From Thalassotalea euphylliae (lineage in GTDB: Bacteria; Pseudomonadota; Gammaproteobacteria; Enterobacterales; Alteromonadaceae): a stretch of 64,000 nt of DNA. The first letter of the stretch is position 1. Every line of letters starts with the position of its first letter. The DNA is taken from positions 3,534,001-3,598,000 of the forward strand of contig NZ_QUOV01000001.1 in NCBI RefSeq assembly GCF_003390395.1, read 5' to 3'. The notes beneath the pieces were generated by a model that was given only the letters and a program-made list of their open reading frames with translations, searched no databases and had not been told where the DNA came from. Positions 1-7,249 of this stretch are shown here, piece after piece. The translations under genes and the position numbers were made by a program.

Positions 1-583
1 CTCCTGGGGCAACACCAATTAGTAAGGTGTCTTCGTTAGGGAAAGAATGGTCTGGAACTGATAAATTAAGTGGTGCAGGAACACCTTGGAAAACTCGACC
101 GGCCATATCGAACTTAGAACCGTGACATGGACAGAAGAAACCGTCTTTAACACCAGCTACGTGTTGTTCGAAATCACCTTTGTGATGAGTAGGTGCACAA
201 CCTAAGTGAGTACAAACACCGAGTGCAACCATGATCTCAGGCTTAATTGAGCGATGTGCGTTTTTCACATACTCTGGCTGTTGTGGTTCTTCTGAGTTCG
301 GATCACGAAGTTGACCATCATGCTTTGGTAATGCCGAAATAATTTCGTCAGTACGACGAATTACATATACAGGTTTACCACGCCATTCAGCACGAACTAG
401 TTGACCAGGCTCGATTTTACTCACATTGACTTCAACCGGAGCACCAGCAGCTTTCGCTCTGGCACTAGGGTTCCAAGAACCAATGAAAGGCACAGCCACA
501 CCAACAACACCTACACCACCAACAACCGAAGTTGCAGCAGTTAAAAAGCGTCGTCGGCCGTTATTCACGGGCGCATTGCTCAT
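1..583 (-). CDS. petA: Ubiquinol-cytochrome c reductase Rieske iron-sulfur subunit (3' end off window)
   Basis: Rieske [2Fe-2S] subunit of the cytochrome bc1 complex, which passes electrons from ubiquinol to cytochrome c1 at the periplasmic face of the inner membrane. About 194 residues are visible, so probably only a few C-terminal residues are missing. Translation starts at the ATG at 583, preceded by GGAG. An N-terminal twin-arginine motif (R10-R11-R12-F-L-T) is followed by a hydrophobic anchor with GGVGVVGVAVPF. The two cluster-binding boxes are present: CTHLGC near residue 124 and CPCHGS near residue 151. In related genomes petA is followed by petB and petC, which would lie beyond the left edge. 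Unusually, the gene is cut off from the upstream rpsI by an 800-bp repeat-filled gap and seems to have its own promoter at 693-721. Confidence 0.95.
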   Translation of the reverse strand, partial: MSNAPVNNGRRRFLTAATSVVGGVGVVGVAVPFIGSWNPSARAKAAGAPVEVNVSKIEPGQLVRAEWRGKPVYVIRRTDEIISALPKHDGQLRDPNSEEPQQPEYVKNAHRSIKPEIMVALGVCTHLGCAPTHHKGDFEQHVAGVKDGFFCPCHGSKFDMAGRVFQGVPAPLNLSVPDHSFPNEDTLLIGVAPG

Positions 584-692
584 TCAAATTCTCCAATTAA
601 TTTACAAACTCAATCACATAGATGATAATGGTTCTTATTCAAGCACTATCAGCCAGTTACTTGAGCTAACTAGCGACAAAAAAATTTTTTCG

Positions 693-721
693 ATCATAAA
701 GAAAACCCCCTATTTTTACAA
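693..721 (-). promoter_or_regulatory. Putative sigma70 promoter for petA
   Basis: Reading the minus strand there is TTGTAA, a 17-bp spacer and TATGAT, followed about 100 nt later by the petA start codon. The boxes and spacing fit a sigma70 promoter well. It would let petA be transcribed independently of rplM-rpsI. This is a motif call only. Confidence 0.5.
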
Positions 722-819
722 GGTAATTAACCCTTGTTTACGTGAGTTTATTTAAAATAGTGACAAAATATTTCAAGGCGAAAAACAGATTGGCGAAAGC
801 TTAAACAATTTAAATTTTG

Positions 820-991
820 GACATAAAAAATCGTTATATAGCCGCTTTTGATATCGAGAACTTGAATGATTATGTTGCGAGAATTGAACTAGTTAACTTG
901 AGTTAGCTGCTTTGAGTAATCCAACCTTCTTACGTTCGACTTTGCGCTACTGCTAGAATGTACCGATCAGCACCTTATCGTTCGAACGACA
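820..991 (-). pseudogene. rpsI-tail repeat copy 1 (most decayed)
   Basis: Most diverged unit, farthest from rpsI. It keeps the acataaaaaa lead and the ccaaccttcttacg segment, but its hairpin arms no longer pair. There is no open frame of useful length. Confidence 0.6.
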
Positions 992-1165
992 GGCATAAAA
1001 AATCCGACATATAGCCGGTTTTTGACATCGAAAACGTAAATATTAACGTTTTGAGCATTGAGGACGTTAACTTGAATTAGCTACTTTGAGTAAGCCAACC
1101 TTCTTAAGCTCGACTTTGCGCTGCTGCTATAATTTTCCATTCTGCACCTTGTCACACGAACGACA
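992..1165 (-). pseudogene. rpsI-tail repeat copy 2
   Basis: Intermediate unit. The hairpin is partly preserved (tccgacatatagccggt). The segments equivalent to the last rpsI codons (ttaacgttttgagcattgag, then ccaaccttcttaag) are recognisable but mutated. Confidence 0.65.
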
Positions 1166-1340
1166 GACATAAAAAACCGGCATATAGCCGGTTTTTTGAT
1201 TTTGAAAACGTAATATTAACGTTTTGAGCATTGAGGGCGTTAACTTGGATTAGCTGCTTTGTGTAAACCAACCTTCTTACGGTCTGCTTTAGGCCATTGC
1301 TAAAGTGTAAACGCACAGCCGCTATATTCAGAGAACAACA
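1166..1340 (-). pseudogene. rpsI-tail repeat copy 3 (least decayed)
   Basis: Closest degenerate copy to rpsI. Its terminator hairpin at about 1173-1197 is essentially identical to the functional one. The stretch ttaacgttttgagcattgag matches the real rpsI stop region with one visible change. It could still work as a second terminator behind rpsI. Confidence 0.7.
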
Positions 1341-1372
1341 GACATAAAAAAAACCGGCATATAGCCGGTTTT
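1341..1372 (-). terminator. Intrinsic terminator of rplM-rpsI
   Basis: Perfect 8-bp stem aaaccggc/gccggttt with a 5-nt loop (1351-1371). On the minus strand it is followed by a run of T residues and lies 20-50 nt past the rpsI stop. A T tract also follows on the + strand, so it may be bidirectional. Confidence 0.8.
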
Positions 1373-1393
1373 TTGATTTTGAAAACGTAAATA

Positions 1394-1786
1394 TTAACGT
1401 TTTGAGAATTGAGGACGTTTACGTGCTTTATGTAAACCAACCTTCTTACGCTCAACTTTACGCGCGTCACGAGTAACGAAACCTGCTTTACGTAGGTCAC
1501 CACGTAATGCTTCGTCGTACTGCATAAGTGCACGAGTGATACCGTGACGGATAGCACCAGCTTGGCCTGTGCTACCACCACCAGTAACAGTGATGTTTAA
1601 GTCGAACTTCTCTAATAACTCAACTAACTCAAGAGGTTGACGAACAACCATACGAGCAGTTTCACGAGCGAAGTATTCAGAAATATCGCGTTTGTTAATG
1701 GTAATGGTACCGTTACCTGCTTTCATGAACACACGAGCAGTAGAGCTCTTGCGACGACCAGTACCGTAATATTGATTATCAGCCAT
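1394..1786 (-). CDS. rpsI: 30S ribosomal protein S9
   Basis: Small-subunit ribosomal protein S9, 130 aa, the usual length. Its C-terminal tail reaches the P-site tRNA. The sequence opens with [15 protein letters not shown] and contains [21 protein letters not shown]. The basic tail ends in PQFSKR, the family signature. The start ATG lies 3 nt after the rplM stop, so the two genes are cotranscribed and probably translationally coupled. The last codons and the terminator have been copied three times downstream (see the array at 820-1470), while this copy is intact. Confidence 0.98.
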   Translation of the reverse strand: MADNQYYGTGRRKSSTARVFMKAGNGTITINKRDISEYFARETARMVVRQPLELVELLEKFDLNITVTGGGSTGQAGAIRHGITRALMQYDEALRGDLRKAGFVTRDARKVERKKVGLHKARKRPQFSKR

Positions 1787-1789
1787 GGG

Positions 1790-2218
1790 TTACAGCTCCA
1801 AAACTTGTGGTTGTTGTGCAGCATGCTTGTGCTCAGGACCAGCATACACTTTTAACTTACGGTACATTTGACGACCTAAAGGACCTTTAGGAAGCATACC
1901 TTTAACTGCGAATTCGATAGCACGCTCAGGCGCTTTATCGATAAGCTTTTCGAAGCTAATTTGCTTCAAACCACCAGGGAACTCAGTGTGCGAGTAGTAG
2001 ATTTTACCTTTCGCTTTGTTACCTGTTACACGTACTTTCTCAGCGTTAACAACAACGATGTAATCGCCTGTGTCTGCGTGAGGAGTGTACTCTGGCTTAT
2101 GCTTACCGCGTAAACGACGCGCAATTTCAGTAGCGATACGACCAAGAGTTTTGTTCTCAGCGTCCACTACAAACCAGTCGCGCTCAATGCTTTCTGGTTT
2201 TGCTACAAAAGTTTTCAT
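1790..2218 (-). CDS. rplM: 50S ribosomal protein L13
   Basis: Large-subunit ribosomal protein L13, an early assembly protein, 142 aa as in E. coli. Recognisable segments are [20 protein letters not shown] at the N-terminus, [14 protein letters not shown] in the middle and [16 protein letters not shown] toward the end. It is the first gene of the rplM-rpsI operon. The ATG at 2218 follows a leader of about 140 nt that contains a perfect hairpin. L13 represses its own operon in E. coli, so leader-based autoregulation is possible here but not shown by the sequence. Confidence 0.98.
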   Translation of the reverse strand: MKTFVAKPESIERDWFVVDAENKTLGRIATEIARRLRGKHKPEYTPHADTGDYIVVVNAEKVRVTGNKAKGKIYYSHTEFPGGLKQISFEKLIDKAPERAIEFAVKGMLPKGPLGRQMYRKLKVYAGPEHKHAAQQPQVLEL

Positions 2219-2252
2219 TTATAAAAACCCAAATAAAAATGTTACTAAACTT

Positions 2253-2272
2253 GATAACGCCCTAGCGTTATC
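2253..2272 (-). promoter_or_regulatory. Leader hairpin of rplM mRNA
   Basis: Perfect 8-bp inverted repeat GATAACGC/GCGTTATC with a 4-nt loop, located 35-54 nt before the rplM start. It is not followed by a T tract, so it looks like an mRNA leader structure rather than a terminator. A role in L13 autoregulation is inference. Confidence 0.45.
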
Positions 2273-2351
2273 GGTTCAAAAGGCTACGCGTTTACCCCTT
2301 CGAGTATCGAGCCCGTTGCTTACTCTCGGGAAAGAATAAGCTTTGTAACGT

Positions 2352-2369
2352 AGGGAGCGCAGGATTATA
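2352..2369 (-). promoter_or_regulatory. rplM promoter -10 region with GC-rich discriminator
   Basis: On the minus strand TATAAT (2364-2369) is followed by a GC-rich discriminator (CCTGCGCTCCC). This is the arrangement expected of growth-rate and stringently regulated ribosomal promoters. No good -35 hexamer is visible at 16-18 bp. Confidence 0.45.
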
Positions 2370-2418
2370 CAGAACTCTTTTTAAAAGATCACGTACAATT
2401 TTTAATCTTTTGATAGTG

Positions 2419-3414
2419 TTAGTCGGCTTTTTCACTTTCCACCGAGGCTGGATTGTCGCCCTCTGTCTGGTTTTTCACTAACTTGTAGCTAATACGCATT
2501 CTAAAGGGCTCTTCTGGCGTGGTGAGATAAAAAGGAAAATTGTCGATATTCGGGCTGTTTGGGAAAAATTGTGGCTCTAAGCAAATACCGCCAAAACTTT
2601 CAAACTTACCGCCTAAATATTTGCCTGTATACACTTGTAAACCAGGATAACCACTTGATACATGAAGCTGCAATTGCTTATCGGGGCTGATCAACACGCC
2701 TTGAGATTCATCAGCGGGTCTACTGACGACAAAATTATGATCCAGATTATCTTTAGGCTGTTGAGGATCAAGCACACGTGGCTGGCGAAAATCCATACTC
2801 GTACCATCAACTGGGCAAATTTCACCGGTAGGTACGTTAGCGTCATCGACTTCGGTAAAGTTATCGGCAAATATTTGCAAAATATGCCCTGACGCACTTT
2901 CACCAACACCAGCCAAATTAAAGTAAGGATGTGTTGTTGGACCGACCACGGTTGCTTGCTCAGTTATTACTTTCATATCAATATCTAGCGAGCTGTCGTT
3001 GTTCAGGTGATAGGTTACCCAAAATACCATTGCGCCAGGATAACCATTATGACCATTTGCCAATTCACATTTTAGTGTCAGCACCTGCGTTTCTTGCGCC
3101 ACTAACTCCCAACACATGTGACTGATACTCTTGTCACCGCCGTGCAAATGGTTCGAGCCTTCATTGGCTTGTAAAGCAAACTCCTGATCATCAATAGAAA
3201 ACGCTGCGCCACCAATGCGATTAGCATAAGGACCAACTATCGCACCATGATAAAACGGGTCATCTAAATAATCACTAAGCGTTGAATAACCAAGAATAAT
3301 ATTGCGGTCTTTACCGAATACGTCGGTATGCCATTGCAATAAACGAGCGCCGTAATTAGAAATACAAACTTCATCACCTGCGTCGTTACAAAGTACGAAG
3401 GAACGTAACTCCAT
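2419..3414 (-). CDS. galM: Aldose 1-epimerase (galactose mutarotase)
   Basis: Cytoplasmic mutarotase that interconverts the alpha and beta anomers of galactose and glucose, feeding the Leloir pathway. 331 aa, near the usual 340. Family landmarks are GPYANRIGGA around residue 60, NEGSNHLHGG around residue 85, THPYFNL near residue 160 with the catalytic His, and CLEPQFFPNSPN near the C-terminus with the catalytic Glu. The ATG at 3414 is used because it opens the conserved domain directly. No other galactose genes are next to it. The upstream gene-free stretch suggests it is monocistronic. Confidence 0.93.
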   Translation of the reverse strand: MELRSFVLCNDAGDEVCISNYGARLLQWHTDVFGKDRNIILGYSTLSDYLDDPFYHGAIVGPYANRIGGAAFSIDDQEFALQANEGSNHLHGGDKSISHMCWELVAQETQVLTLKCELANGHNGYPGAMVFWVTYHLNNDSSLDIDMKVITEQATVVGPTTHPYFNLAGVGESASGHILQIFADNFTEVDDANVPTGEICPVDGTSMDFRQPRVLDPQQPKDNLDHNFVVSRPADESQGVLISPDKQLQLHVSSGYPGLQVYTGKYLGGKFESFGGICLEPQFFPNSPNIDNFPFYLTTPEEPFRMRISYKLVKNQTEGDNPASVESEKAD

Positions 3415-3731
3415 ACATCTACCCTTTCATTTTCGGTGACTATTGCCACACTTTGTTTTCTTCTATATTAGCTGGCTTTTGAAATTAGGTTCAACGAATT
3501 AATAAAGATCACGAAGGCAGAATATTTTGAAGGTTATGACAGCAAGTTATGTCATTTGCTTATGACGTAGTGTTTAGTCAAAACAACGTAGAGTAATTCT
3601 AGCAAAGAACTTAGCGCAGGCAATAAGCGAGAGCATAAGGAAATATGCAAGTAGAATTGCGCTCGCTCACCTTTTAACGAGTTATCAAAATTAGCTTTTG
3701 AACAGAGTGTCAAAAGAAATAACACAAATCA
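3415..3731. other. Gene-free stretch upstream of galM
   Basis: No ORF with coding character on either strand. It must include the galM promoter on the minus strand. AT-rich, without an obvious repeat. Upstream flank of the candidate RNA at 3789-4273. Confidence 0.5.
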
Positions 3732-3752
3732 AATAAAAATAATTCTCATTTG
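3732..3752 (+). promoter_or_regulatory. Fur-box-like operator
   Basis: On the minus strand, TGAGAAT-N-ATTTTTA matches 11 of 14 informative positions of the 7-1-7 Fur consensus TGATAAT-N-ATTATCA. It sits directly upstream of the -35 hexamer of the + strand promoter at 3755-3782, where a repressor would block transcription. This is a motif-only call in AT-rich DNA. Confidence 0.4.
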
Positions 3753-3754
3753 AG

Positions 3755-3782
3755 TTTACTTTTGTTTTTTAGCTGTTATGAT
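3755..3782 (+). promoter_or_regulatory. Putative sigma70 promoter for candidate RNA
   Basis: TTTACT, a 16-bp spacer and TATGAT on the + strand, placing transcription start near 3789. No protein-coding gene lies downstream on this strand before a terminator at 4247-4273. Confidence 0.45.
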
Positions 3783-3788
3783 AGACCA

Positions 3789-4273
3789 CGATTAGAAAAT
3801 ACCAAGAGCAATCTTGGAGCTGAAGCCCAACTGATACCGACAGGCAGTTGTATGATTTGTGAAGCAATTAGCCCAGCTTCATCGGCTATCCCCCTAGCCG
3901 TTACAAATTAATTGCCTTTAGGTATCTTTTTCAGCACGTTCAGCTTATCGGAATATACAGATAAGCAACAGTTTCTATGATGGTAAATATGGATTAACGA
4001 ATATGAATTGGCGAATACCGGCCGATTAGTGCGTTAGAGGTTGTGCCATATTTACAAAGAAAAGTTTCCAAGCAAGCTCAGCGGCTGACAGTGTCATGTG
4101 TGCCCTCAGATAGCACTGTTGGTTGGCTGAGCACCCTAACTTAATCAGTTAGGAATGAAACCAGTTCACTCCCAGTGAAATGTGTAAGTGATACATTTAT
4201 CACATGTTACTTTGACAGCTTCCTTGACGGGAAAGCCCACTACCTTAAGCCCACATTATGTGGGCTTCTTTTT
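3789..4273 (+). ncRNA. Candidate large structured noncoding RNA (about 485 nt)
   Basis: The region has promoter-like boxes at one end and an intrinsic terminator at the other, but no ORF longer than about 20 codons. It is packed with paired arms. Stems: CCAAGA/TCTTGG (3802-3817); CAACTG/CAGTTG (3828-3850); TGAAGC/GCTTCA (3821-3881); CGGCTA/TAGCCG (3883-3900); GCAATTA/TAATTGC (3864-3915); GCTTATC/GATAAGC (3943-3966). A three-tier stem follows: GTAAATATGG/CCATATTTAC (3983-4055) enclosing TAACG/CGTTA and AATTGGC/GCCGATT. Next come GCTCAGC/GCTGAGC (4076-4132) enclosing ACAGTG/CACTGT, CCTAACT/AGTTAGG (4135-4153), TTCACT/AGTGAA (4165-4179) and GTGATA/TATCAC (4188-4203). The 3821-3881 and 3864-3915 pairings cross, so they are a pseudoknot or alternatives. 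I could not match it to tmRNA, RNase P RNA, 6S RNA or a known riboswitch. Confidence 0.6.
4247..4273 (+). terminator. Intrinsic terminator of the candidate RNA
   Basis: Stem AAGCCCAC/GTGGGCTT with an ATTAT loop, followed by C and five T residues on the + strand. The minus-strand side has no T run, so it serves + strand transcription and not the convergent lipoprotein gene. A second copy of the 5' arm (AAGCCCAC) lies just upstream at 4233-4240. Confidence 0.8.
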
Positions 4274-4286
4274 ATCTATTTTTTAT

Positions 4287-6035
4287 TTACTGCTTGATAA
4301 ACACCTGCACTTCATCAACTTTTGGAGTGCTATCTTCAGAAAGGTTCACTAAGTAAGAAAAGCCATTGTTCTCAAGAGTTAACTGATTTTGCGTACGCTG
4401 AGTGACAAATCGGTTAGGGATTTCGGTGCGCGGTTGACCTACATACAAACATTGCACACATGGTCTGCGCTGCGACTGATATTTATTACTTTCGAGTGTG
4501 TACTTGATCATATTGCCACGGACAAAGTCGACAATCAGCGAATTGCCATACACCCATACGTCTTTATTTCTCGCTTTAGGAATAGTAATGGTCGGCAGCC
4601 CTAGGGTATCGACAACATCATCTTTAGAAATCTTCCGTTTGCTCTCCAATAAGCCTTCGGTTAAATCAATAAAGGTTGTACTGCTTGCCAAAGCAACAAC
4701 ACCTTGCCAATCAAATTCCTGATACCCTCTAAAGTAAATCGAAATACCGCTCAGCTGTTTATTATTTGCTTTATCCGCCGAGGTGTTACCGTTGAAATAT
4801 AATCTCGTTAATGTTTTGCGTCCCTGAACACGCAGGGTATTAAAGCGCAATATTGGGGCTTTTAAATACAGCGCCTTACTCACCTGCAATAATGTACTGC
4901 CAATTTCTAACTCTTTATCAATGGTGATATCAGCACCGTACAGGTTATCGTGCAAAGGAATTCGATTGCTTAAATGGAGCGGTAATAGCCAGTCCGAATG
5001 TTCGTAACCAACAAAGGTGTCGCGATCAAACAAAAATAAATGTTTGCGCCCGTACAAGAATGCACTTTGCTTGCCAGATACCTTAATAATGGCTGAAGGC
5101 TCACCTAAAAGCGCTGTAACTTGTCGTTTATTCCAGCCCAACTGAGCACCTAAAATATCACCATTAACATCTATATTTTCATTAAATTGCGATGTGCTTG
5201 TTACCGCGTTAATACTCGCTGCTTGTGCATTACCCTGCGATTTTGTGCTAGCAGTACTTGCGACTCGCTCGACGTTAGCAATGTCAGCTAAGCTTTGCTC
5301 AGTTGTCGAGCTTCTGCGCGGAATAGCGCGTCGTGGCGTCAATCTTTGAGATGTCAGCTGTTTGGGCGTTTTTTGTCGCTTTGCTTGAGTCGCTACAACA
5401 GTATCTGCCGCTTGTTCTGCCACTACTTTTGTGGCTGAATTGAGTGTTGGCGCAATTGTCGATTTGGAATCGGTGAATGTAGAATCGTTTAGTGTCGAAT
5501 CAGTTAGCGCTAATGCAGCTGTAGTGATAGCACCAGACTTAAGCAAAGCAATGTTTGACTCGCCTTTGGCATTAAAATTAGTAATCTTTCCACCAGTTGC
5601 CTTGGCTAGAGTCTCTTTGTCCTGACACAATACGATAGCTTCTGCCGTCATTCTGTGACGTTTTGCTTTGATTGTTCGATTTTCCTGGGTTCGGATTCTA
5701 ATTTGCGTTGTTTGATAATCCGTAATTGCGATGGCATCAGCACCCAATTTTTCAGCGCGCTGTTTCAGCTGTAAAATAGCTTCATCTACCGAATTCTTTG
5801 CCAACTTGGATGAAATTTTGGCATTGCGAGGGTAACTTTTCAGCTGCTGGTGCTCGGAAGCTGAAATCCCGCTAAAGCCAGAAACCTCACCAAGCACATG
5901 ATAGGGGCAATTAGGGTAATAGTTTAAAACAACAACATTAGCTGGCGCGGAGTAAGTACTTGATTGGTTGGTATCAGAAGTGCTACCACAGCCTAATAGG
6001 GCTATAGGGAGTAAGAATACTAAAGCTCGTAACAT
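4287..6035 (-). CDS. Lipoprotein with RcsF-like and BamE-like regions
   Basis: Unrecognised 582-aa predicted lipoprotein. The signal peptide ends in a lipobox (LLGCG, Cys about residue 16). Residues about 35-140 resemble the RcsF/YbjQ fold type (cysteine near NYYPNCPYHVLGEV, then AEKLGADAIAITDY). A Ser/Thr/Lys-rich, probably disordered linker follows (about 165-285). The second half (from about 290) has BamE/SmpA-like pieces (LGWNKRQVTALLGEPSAI; later DVVDTLGLPTITIP), suggesting two related copies. The ATG at 6035 is chosen; an adjacent GTG at 6038 is possible. It converges on the candidate RNA. Envelope localisation is well supported, but the function is unknown. Confidence 0.7.
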   Translation of the reverse strand: MLRALVFLLPIALLGCGSTSDTNQSSTYSAPANVVVLNYYPNCPYHVLGEVSGFSGISASEHQQLKSYPRNAKISSKLAKNSVDEAILQLKQRAEKLGADAIAITDYQTTQIRIRTQENRTIKAKRHRMTAEAIVLCQDKETLAKATGGKITNFNAKGESNIALLKSGAITTAALALTDSTLNDSTFTDSKSTIAPTLNSATKVVAEQAADTVVATQAKRQKTPKQLTSQRLTPRRAIPRRSSTTEQSLADIANVERVASTASTKSQGNAQAASINAVTSTSQFNENIDVNGDILGAQLGWNKRQVTALLGEPSAIIKVSGKQSAFLYGRKHLFLFDRDTFVGYEHSDWLLPLHLSNRIPLHDNLYGADITIDKELEIGSTLLQVSKALYLKAPILRFNTLRVQGRKTLTRLYFNGNTSADKANNKQLSGISIYFRGYQEFDWQGVVALASSTTFIDLTEGLLESKRKISKDDVVDTLGLPTITIPKARNKDVWVYGNSLIVDFVRGNMIKYTLESNKYQSQRRPCVQCLYVGQPRTEIPNRFVTQRTQNQLTLENNGFSYLVNLSEDSTPKVDEVQVFIKQ

Positions 6036-6235
6036 CACAATAATCCGTTATTTTTGTTATTTTAGTGATTAGCATGCATGTAAAAGTGAGGTGATTAACC
6101 TCGAGTTAACCCAGCGTAAGTAGGTAACAAGCACGATTTAGTCTAAAAAAGTGCTTAACATGCAACCTACTACGCTAGCGAATTTAACAAATTATTTCAA
6201 TAGCATTAGCTCGTAATAAGAGTTATTGATTGAGG

Positions 6236-7111
6236 TTATATTGACAACTTTTGCATCTTAGCGGCGAATGCTTGGGCAAATCGCGCTGCTGAGCCTTTAT
6301 CCATATTAAAATACAATGAAGGTTCGATTAGCTCAGCTTCCATGAGCGCAAATGAATCACCACTGCGCACAAAGTCGACTCGCGCGTATAATGGCATATC
6401 ACTAATTGCAGCAAGTGAGAGGTTTGCTTGACGCACTAATTCTGGCTCAGGTTCAATCGTTGCCAAACGGCCACCGTGCTCTTCTTGAACGCGAAAATCA
6501 TCCTTTTTAGGTGTTTTTAAAATCGCGTGACTATAGTTGCCATCAAAATAAAACAGTGAAAACTCACCTTCCTCAATAACGCTTGCCATAAACGGCTGAA
6601 CCATAAAATTACGACTAGCAAAGGCTTCTGTTAATGCCGCTAAACTGTCTTGATAACTGGCTTTTTTTAGCCAGAAGGTATTATCAGCATTGGCTGAGAT
6701 TCGCGGCTTTATAACGATTTGTTTAACACCAAAATGTTCAAAAAATGCAGGAATTTCACTATTATCAAAGTGCTCTCGCCATAAGGTTGGCACGATATTG
6801 ACGTGTTTTGCTTCAAGCTCTTTTAGATAGCGTTTGTCGATATTCCACTTCATCACCGCTAGGCTATTTTCAAGGTGGGCTGTGGATTGCTCTATCTTCT
6901 CAAGCACAGCGATAAATTTGTCGGCATCGTCTTGATAATCCCAAGGGGAACGCACAATCACTGCATGAAAATCATCCCAATCAACTTGTTCATCGCGCCA
7001 AGAAACCATTTGCATTTGCCAGCCAAGCTCAGCCAATGGCTCTTCAAGCAGGTGATCATAAGCTTCAAAATCGGCCAAACTGTCCATCGATAAAATTGCA
7101 CAACGTTTCAT
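6236..7111 (-). CDS. ATP-grasp family protein (DcsG / glutathione synthetase-like)
   Basis: 291-aa protein resembling the ATP-grasp group related to prokaryotic glutathione synthetase and the cycloserine enzyme DcsG. These ligate an amine to an acyl phosphate using ATP. Visible features are an N-terminal pre-ATP domain (MKRCAILSMDSLADFE; AVIVRSPWDYQ) and central ATP-binding strands (IVIKPRISANADNTFWLKK; FMVQPFMASVIEEGEFSLF). Metal-binding acidic residues lie near YARVDFVRSG and LMEAELIEPSLYF. The ATG at 7111 is preferred because an AGAG-containing stretch lies before it, whereas the upstream ATG at 7153 has no ribosome-binding site. Its substrate cannot be predicted. It is divergent from the HDOD gene. 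Confidence 0.8.
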   Translation of the reverse strand: MKRCAILSMDSLADFEAYDHLLEEPLAELGWQMQMVSWRDEQVDWDDFHAVIVRSPWDYQDDADKFIAVLEKIEQSTAHLENSLAVMKWNIDKRYLKELEAKHVNIVPTLWREHFDNSEIPAFFEHFGVKQIVIKPRISANADNTFWLKKASYQDSLAALTEAFASRNFMVQPFMASVIEEGEFSLFYFDGNYSHAILKTPKKDDFRVQEEHGGRLATIEPEPELVRQANLSLAAISDMPLYARVDFVRSGDSFALMEAELIEPSLYFNMDKGSAARFAQAFAAKMQKLSI

Positions 7112-7249
7112 TCTTGCTCTCGTTCTTTTTGCGTTTCGGGCTTTATATTGCATTAAAAACTATTGAATACAAACATTGGGCATGATTTTTTTTATCGGTC
7201 GTTTTACTATAGGCGGATATCTGTATTTTCAAATGATTTTCAACCCAAG

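Larger units (their letters stand above)
820..1470 (-). repeat. Tandem array of decayed rpsI 3'-end/terminator copies
   Basis: Four head-to-tail units begin at about 820, 992, 1166 and 1341, giving a period of 172-175 bp. Each unit has a GACATAAAAAA-type lead, a terminator-like hairpin (aaaccggc/gccggttt or a degraded form), an AACGTTTTGAG-type block, and a block ending in CCAACCTTCTTA. In the rightmost unit these last two blocks are the genuine C-terminal codons and stop of rpsI (1394 onward). The leftmost unit is the most diverged: its hairpin is broken (tcgttatatagccgct) and the CGTTTTGAG block is altered. The next two are progressively closer to the functional copy. The remaining 50-60 bp of each unit are not clearly rpsI-derived. 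This explains the long gap between rpsI and petA. Confidence 0.8.

Noticed and set aside
426..755. 109-aa + strand ORF
   Set aside because: Antisense to the petA 5' end and its promoter. Low-complexity Thr/Pro content mirrors the petA signal region.
820..1370. Regularly spaced repeats as a CRISPR array
   Set aside because: The units are about 174 bp, contain rpsI codons and a terminator, and diverge progressively. There is no short conserved repeat with unique spacers and no cas genes.
1300..1581. 93-aa minus-strand ORF over the rpsI 3' end
   Set aside because: It overlaps rpsI in another frame and spans the terminator, with no start-site support.
3789..4273. Known structured RNAs (tmRNA, RNase P, 6S, cobalamin, TPP, lysine, c-di-GMP-I)
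   Set aside because: The conserved core sequences of these families, as I know them, are not present. There is also no downstream gene for a riboswitch to control.
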